This document shows, in pieces, positions 30,944-32,874 of a stretch of 32,874 nt of DNA (the first letter of the stretch is position 1; each line of letters starts with the position of its first letter). The stretch lies in assembly GCA_947630855.1 (NCBI GenBank), contig CANRJF010000031.1, forward strand, positions 1 to 32,874, given 5' to 3'. The position numbers were made by a program, and so were the translations under genes. Below the pieces are notes generated by a model, which made no database searches, was not told the origin of the DNA, and saw only the letters and a list, made by a program, of their open reading frames with translations. Source of the DNA: an uncultured Lachnospiraceae bacterium. Lineage in GTDB: Bacteria > Bacillota > Clostridia > Lachnospirales > Lachnospiraceae.

Positions 30944-31792
30944 ATGAAAAAAATTATTACGTTTGCAGTAGCATTAACATTGTTTGCAGGGGCAGTTGCC
31001 GGGTGCGGCGCTGACAATTCTTCCGGTGAAGCAGACGGGGGAAGCCAGAAAGCAGAAAATTCACAAACCGTATCAACAGACGGTTCCACCTCAATGGAGA
31101 AAGTAATCGGATTCTTAAGCGAAGCTTACATGGAAGAACATGGAGACATTAAAGTTACATATAATCCCACAGGTTCCAGTTCCGGTATTTCCGCCGTATC
31201 TGAGGGAAGATGTGATATCGGGCTTGCAAGCCGTGATTTGAAAGAGGAGGAGCAGGCAGATTTAACCGGTACAGTGGTTGCTATTGACGGGATTGGAGTG
31301 ATTGTAAATCCTGAAAATCCTGTGGCTGATTTAAGCGTGGAACAGGTGGGAAAGATTTATACCGGAGAGATTACCAACTGGAAAGAGGTAGGAGGAAGCG
31401 ATGCCCCTATTGTCTGTATCGGGCGTGAGGCAGCTTCAGGAACAAGAGATGGTTTTGAGGAGGTTACAGGCACAAAGGATAACTGTAAGTATTCCCAGGA
31501 ACTTACCTCCACCGGAGATGTGGTACAGACGGTTTCAGGCAATCCCAATGCCATCGGTTATGCTTCCGTTGCCTCTTTAAACGACAGTGTCAAAGCTGTC
31601 AGCATTGAGGGAATAGCTCCTACCACAGAAACAATTCAGGGGGGAGAGTACAAAATCCAAAGAAACTTTGTACTGGTAACCAAAAAGGATGCAGCTCTTT
31701 CCAAAGCGGCACAGGATTTCTTCGATTTTGCCACAAGCGAGGAGGCAGATGAACTGATTACCGAAGCAGGAGCAGTACCTGTGGTCAGATAA
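30944..31792 (+). CDS. pstS: Phosphate-binding lipoprotein PstS
   Basis: A 282-residue high-affinity phosphate binder. Lipobox AVAGC (C21) anchors it outside. Phosphate-site segments are present: STDGSTSMEKVI, YNPTGSSSGISAVSEGRCDIG, and GREAASGTRDGFEE. It captures inorganic phosphate for the PstCAB importer. ATG 30944 follows AAAGGAG at about 11 bases; an upstream frame to 30875 would place the promoter inside the gene. pstC follows after 13 bases. Confidence 0.95.
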   Translation: MKKIITFAVALTLFAGAVAGCGADNSSGEADGGSQKAENSQTVSTDGSTSMEKVIGFLSEAYMEEHGDIKVTYNPTGSSSGISAVSEGRCDIGLASRDLKEEEQADLTGTVVAIDGIGVIVNPENPVADLSVEQVGKIYTGEITNWKEVGGSDAPIVCIGREAASGTRDGFEEVTGTKDNCKYSQELTSTGDVVQTVSGNPNAIGYASVASLNDSVKAVSIEGIAPTTETIQGGEYKIQRNFVLVTKKDAALSKAAQDFFDFATSEEADELITEAGAVPVVR

Positions 31793-31805
31793 AACGGAGG
31801 CTGTT

Positions 31806-32687
31806 ATGAAAAAAGTAAAAAAGACGGCAAGGCTGATGGAAAAGACAATGAATCTCATATTTCTGGCGTGCGGCATGCTTACAATACTGTTTGTCATACT
31901 CATTACCATATTTCTGGTAATAAGCGGTATTCCGGCAATAAAGGAGATTGGACTGGCTGATTTCCTGTTTGGAACCACTTGGGCTTCCACCGCCGCCCAG
32001 CCGTCCTATGGTATTCTGCCCTTTATCCTGACATCGGTATACGGAACTTTCGGGGCGATACTCATAGGCGTGCCCATTGGACTTTTGTGTGCCATATTTC
32101 TGGCAAAAATGTCTCCCCGGGGAGTTGCGGGAATTGTAAGGAATGTGGTGGATTTGCTGGCAGGAATACCTTCGGTGGTTTACGGGCTTGTGGGAATGAT
32201 TCTTATTGTGCCATGCGTCCGCGAGGTGTTTCATCTTCCAGACGGGGCAAATCTGTTTTCGGCAATTCTTGTCCTTGCCGTCATGATTCTGCCTTCCGTT
32301 ATATCAGTTTCGGAGACAGCCATTAAGGCAGTGCCGAAAGAATACGAGGAGGCGTCTTTAGCATTGGGGGCAACTAAAACGGAAACGGTATTTAAAGTCG
32401 TTGTCCCCGCGGCAAAAAGCGGAATCATCACTGCAATTGTGCTTGGCATAGGCAGGGCAATCGGTGAGGCAATGGCGGTCATGATGGTTTCGGGAAATGT
32501 TGCCAATATGCCCAGGCTTTTTGGAAGCGTCCGCTTCCTCACCACAGCCGTTGCCAGTGAAATGTCGTATTCTTCCGGGCTGCAGCGGCAGGCATTGTTT
32601 TCAATTGCCCTTGTATTATTTTTGTTTATTATGGCTATCAATCTTGTATTGAATCTCATTGTGAAAAGAGGTGGAGAGAGTGACTGA
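31806..32687 (+). CDS. pstC: Phosphate ABC permease PstC
   Basis: A 293-residue permease with six helices: the N-terminal amphipathic KKVKKTARLMEK, a periplasmic-side segment FLFGTTWASTAAQPSYGILPF, and the EAA loop EASLALGATKTETVFKVVVPAA contacting the ATPase. GGAGG is 5 bases before ATG. The pstA start overlaps its end by 8 bases. Confidence 0.95.
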   Translation: MKKVKKTARLMEKTMNLIFLACGMLTILFVILITIFLVISGIPAIKEIGLADFLFGTTWASTAAQPSYGILPFILTSVYGTFGAILIGVPIGLLCAIFLAKMSPRGVAGIVRNVVDLLAGIPSVVYGLVGMILIVPCVREVFHLPDGANLFSAILVLAVMILPSVISVSETAIKAVPKEYEEASLALGATKTETVFKVVVPAAKSGIITAIVLGIGRAIGEAMAVMMVSGNVANMPRLFGSVRFLTTAVASEMSYSSGLQRQALFSIALVLFLFIMAINLVLNLIVKRGGESD

Positions 32688-32874
32688 TACAATATCCACA
32701 TCAAGGAAAATCAAGGGATTATTGCTAAACTTACTGATGTATATGGCGGCAGGGCTGATTTGTGTTCTTCTGCTGGGGCTGATTGGCTATATCCTGTATC
32801 GCGGAATCCCTTACATTTCATGGGAGCTGCTTTCCACAAAACCCAGCCTGTTAAAGGGTAAGGTGGGACTCCTG
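32680..32874 (+). CDS. pstA: Phosphate ABC permease PstA (cut by window end)
   Basis: GTG 32680, with GGAG just upstream, opens a frame that stays open to the right edge (65 codons). It shows a polar N-terminus, a hydrophobic helix (YMAAGLICVLLLGLIGYILY) and RGIPYISWELLSTKPSLLKGK, typical of PstA. pstB and possibly phoU are expected beyond the window. Confidence 0.9.
   Translation, partial: MTDTISTSRKIKGLLLNLLMYMAAGLICVLLLGLIGYILYRGIPYISWELLSTKPSLLKGKVGLL

Noticed and set aside
31785-32234. A 149-codon minus-strand frame opposite pstC
   Set aside because: pstC is unambiguous; the antisense translation shows no domain, and no promoter or ribosome site was seen.

Overview
The window looks like a chromosomal segment of a gut-type Clostridia, most likely Lachnospiraceae. 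The reasons are moderate-to-low GC, strong GGAGG ribosome binding sites, frequent TTG/GTG starts, sigma-A promoters, IS110 and IS200 remnants, and family content such as Flavodoxin_4, DUF362, LytTR-DUF3021, AAA-ATPase-like/PD-(D/E)XK proteins and ugp/pst loci. The assignment rests on gene content and style; no rRNA or tRNA marker is present.

Layout. (1) Positions 1-2853 hold mostly minus-strand genes: a TetR-type regulator, a membrane protein, and two overlapping flavodoxin-fold proteins, one with an iron-sulfur-flavoprotein cysteine motif. A DUF4342 gene is divergent from the TetR gene across a shared promoter/palindrome. (2) Positions 3300-4450 are genomic debris: a 3'-truncated IS110 transposase joined directly to the last ~60 codons of an ABC exporter. 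Next comes a 32-residue membrane peptide gene with a convergent antisense RNA signature, which looks like a TxpA/RatA-style type I toxin-antitoxin pair. (3) Positions 4478-13795 are one long same-strand redox operon. It starts from an exact-consensus promoter flanked by two copies of a TGACA-N3-TGTCA palindrome and encodes a flavin reductase, a TetR regulator, an aldo/keto reductase remnant, an Fe-S-type flavoprotein, a flavodoxin, an aldo/keto reductase, a CMD-cupin protein, a DUF362 lipoprotein, an ArsP-like permease, a flavodoxin lipoprotein, and a 733-residue fusion of a heme-type membrane domain, a SUMF1 fold and a flavodoxin. (4) Positions 14021-18546 carry two unrelated AAA-type ATPases with C-terminal PD-(D/E)XK-like nuclease regions and a DUF1963 protein. 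A long inverted repeat separates two divergent promoters here. (5) Positions 18637-23195 are a ugpCAEB-type ABC importer operon preceded by an 11-bp-phased Pho-box-like array. (6) Positions 23235-29918 hold a LytTR-DUF3021 pair whose stop lies in an IS200 remnant, a YjbR-like gene with an unknown partner, and a two-component system followed by an ABC exporter. (7) Positions 29915-32874 hold a PIN/RelB-type toxin-antitoxin pair and a pstS-pstC-pstA operon (pstA cut by the window edge), with another Pho-box-like array.

How parts work together. The most interesting unit is region 3. Three Flavodoxin_4 paralogues are placed in three locations: cytosol, lipoprotein, and the predicted outer face of a seven-helix, histidine-rich membrane protein. 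Together with the flavin reductase, AKR and DUF362 lipoprotein they suggest an uncharacterised trans-membrane flavin/heme redox system under TetR control. The second theme is phosphate: ugp and pst both carry TTAACA/TTTACA-type direct repeats at 11-bp spacing, and in both the last in-phase good repeat ends 33 bases before the -10 hexamer. This suggests a shared PhoP-type regulon. All functional statements are family-level inferences from reading the sequence; no database search was run.
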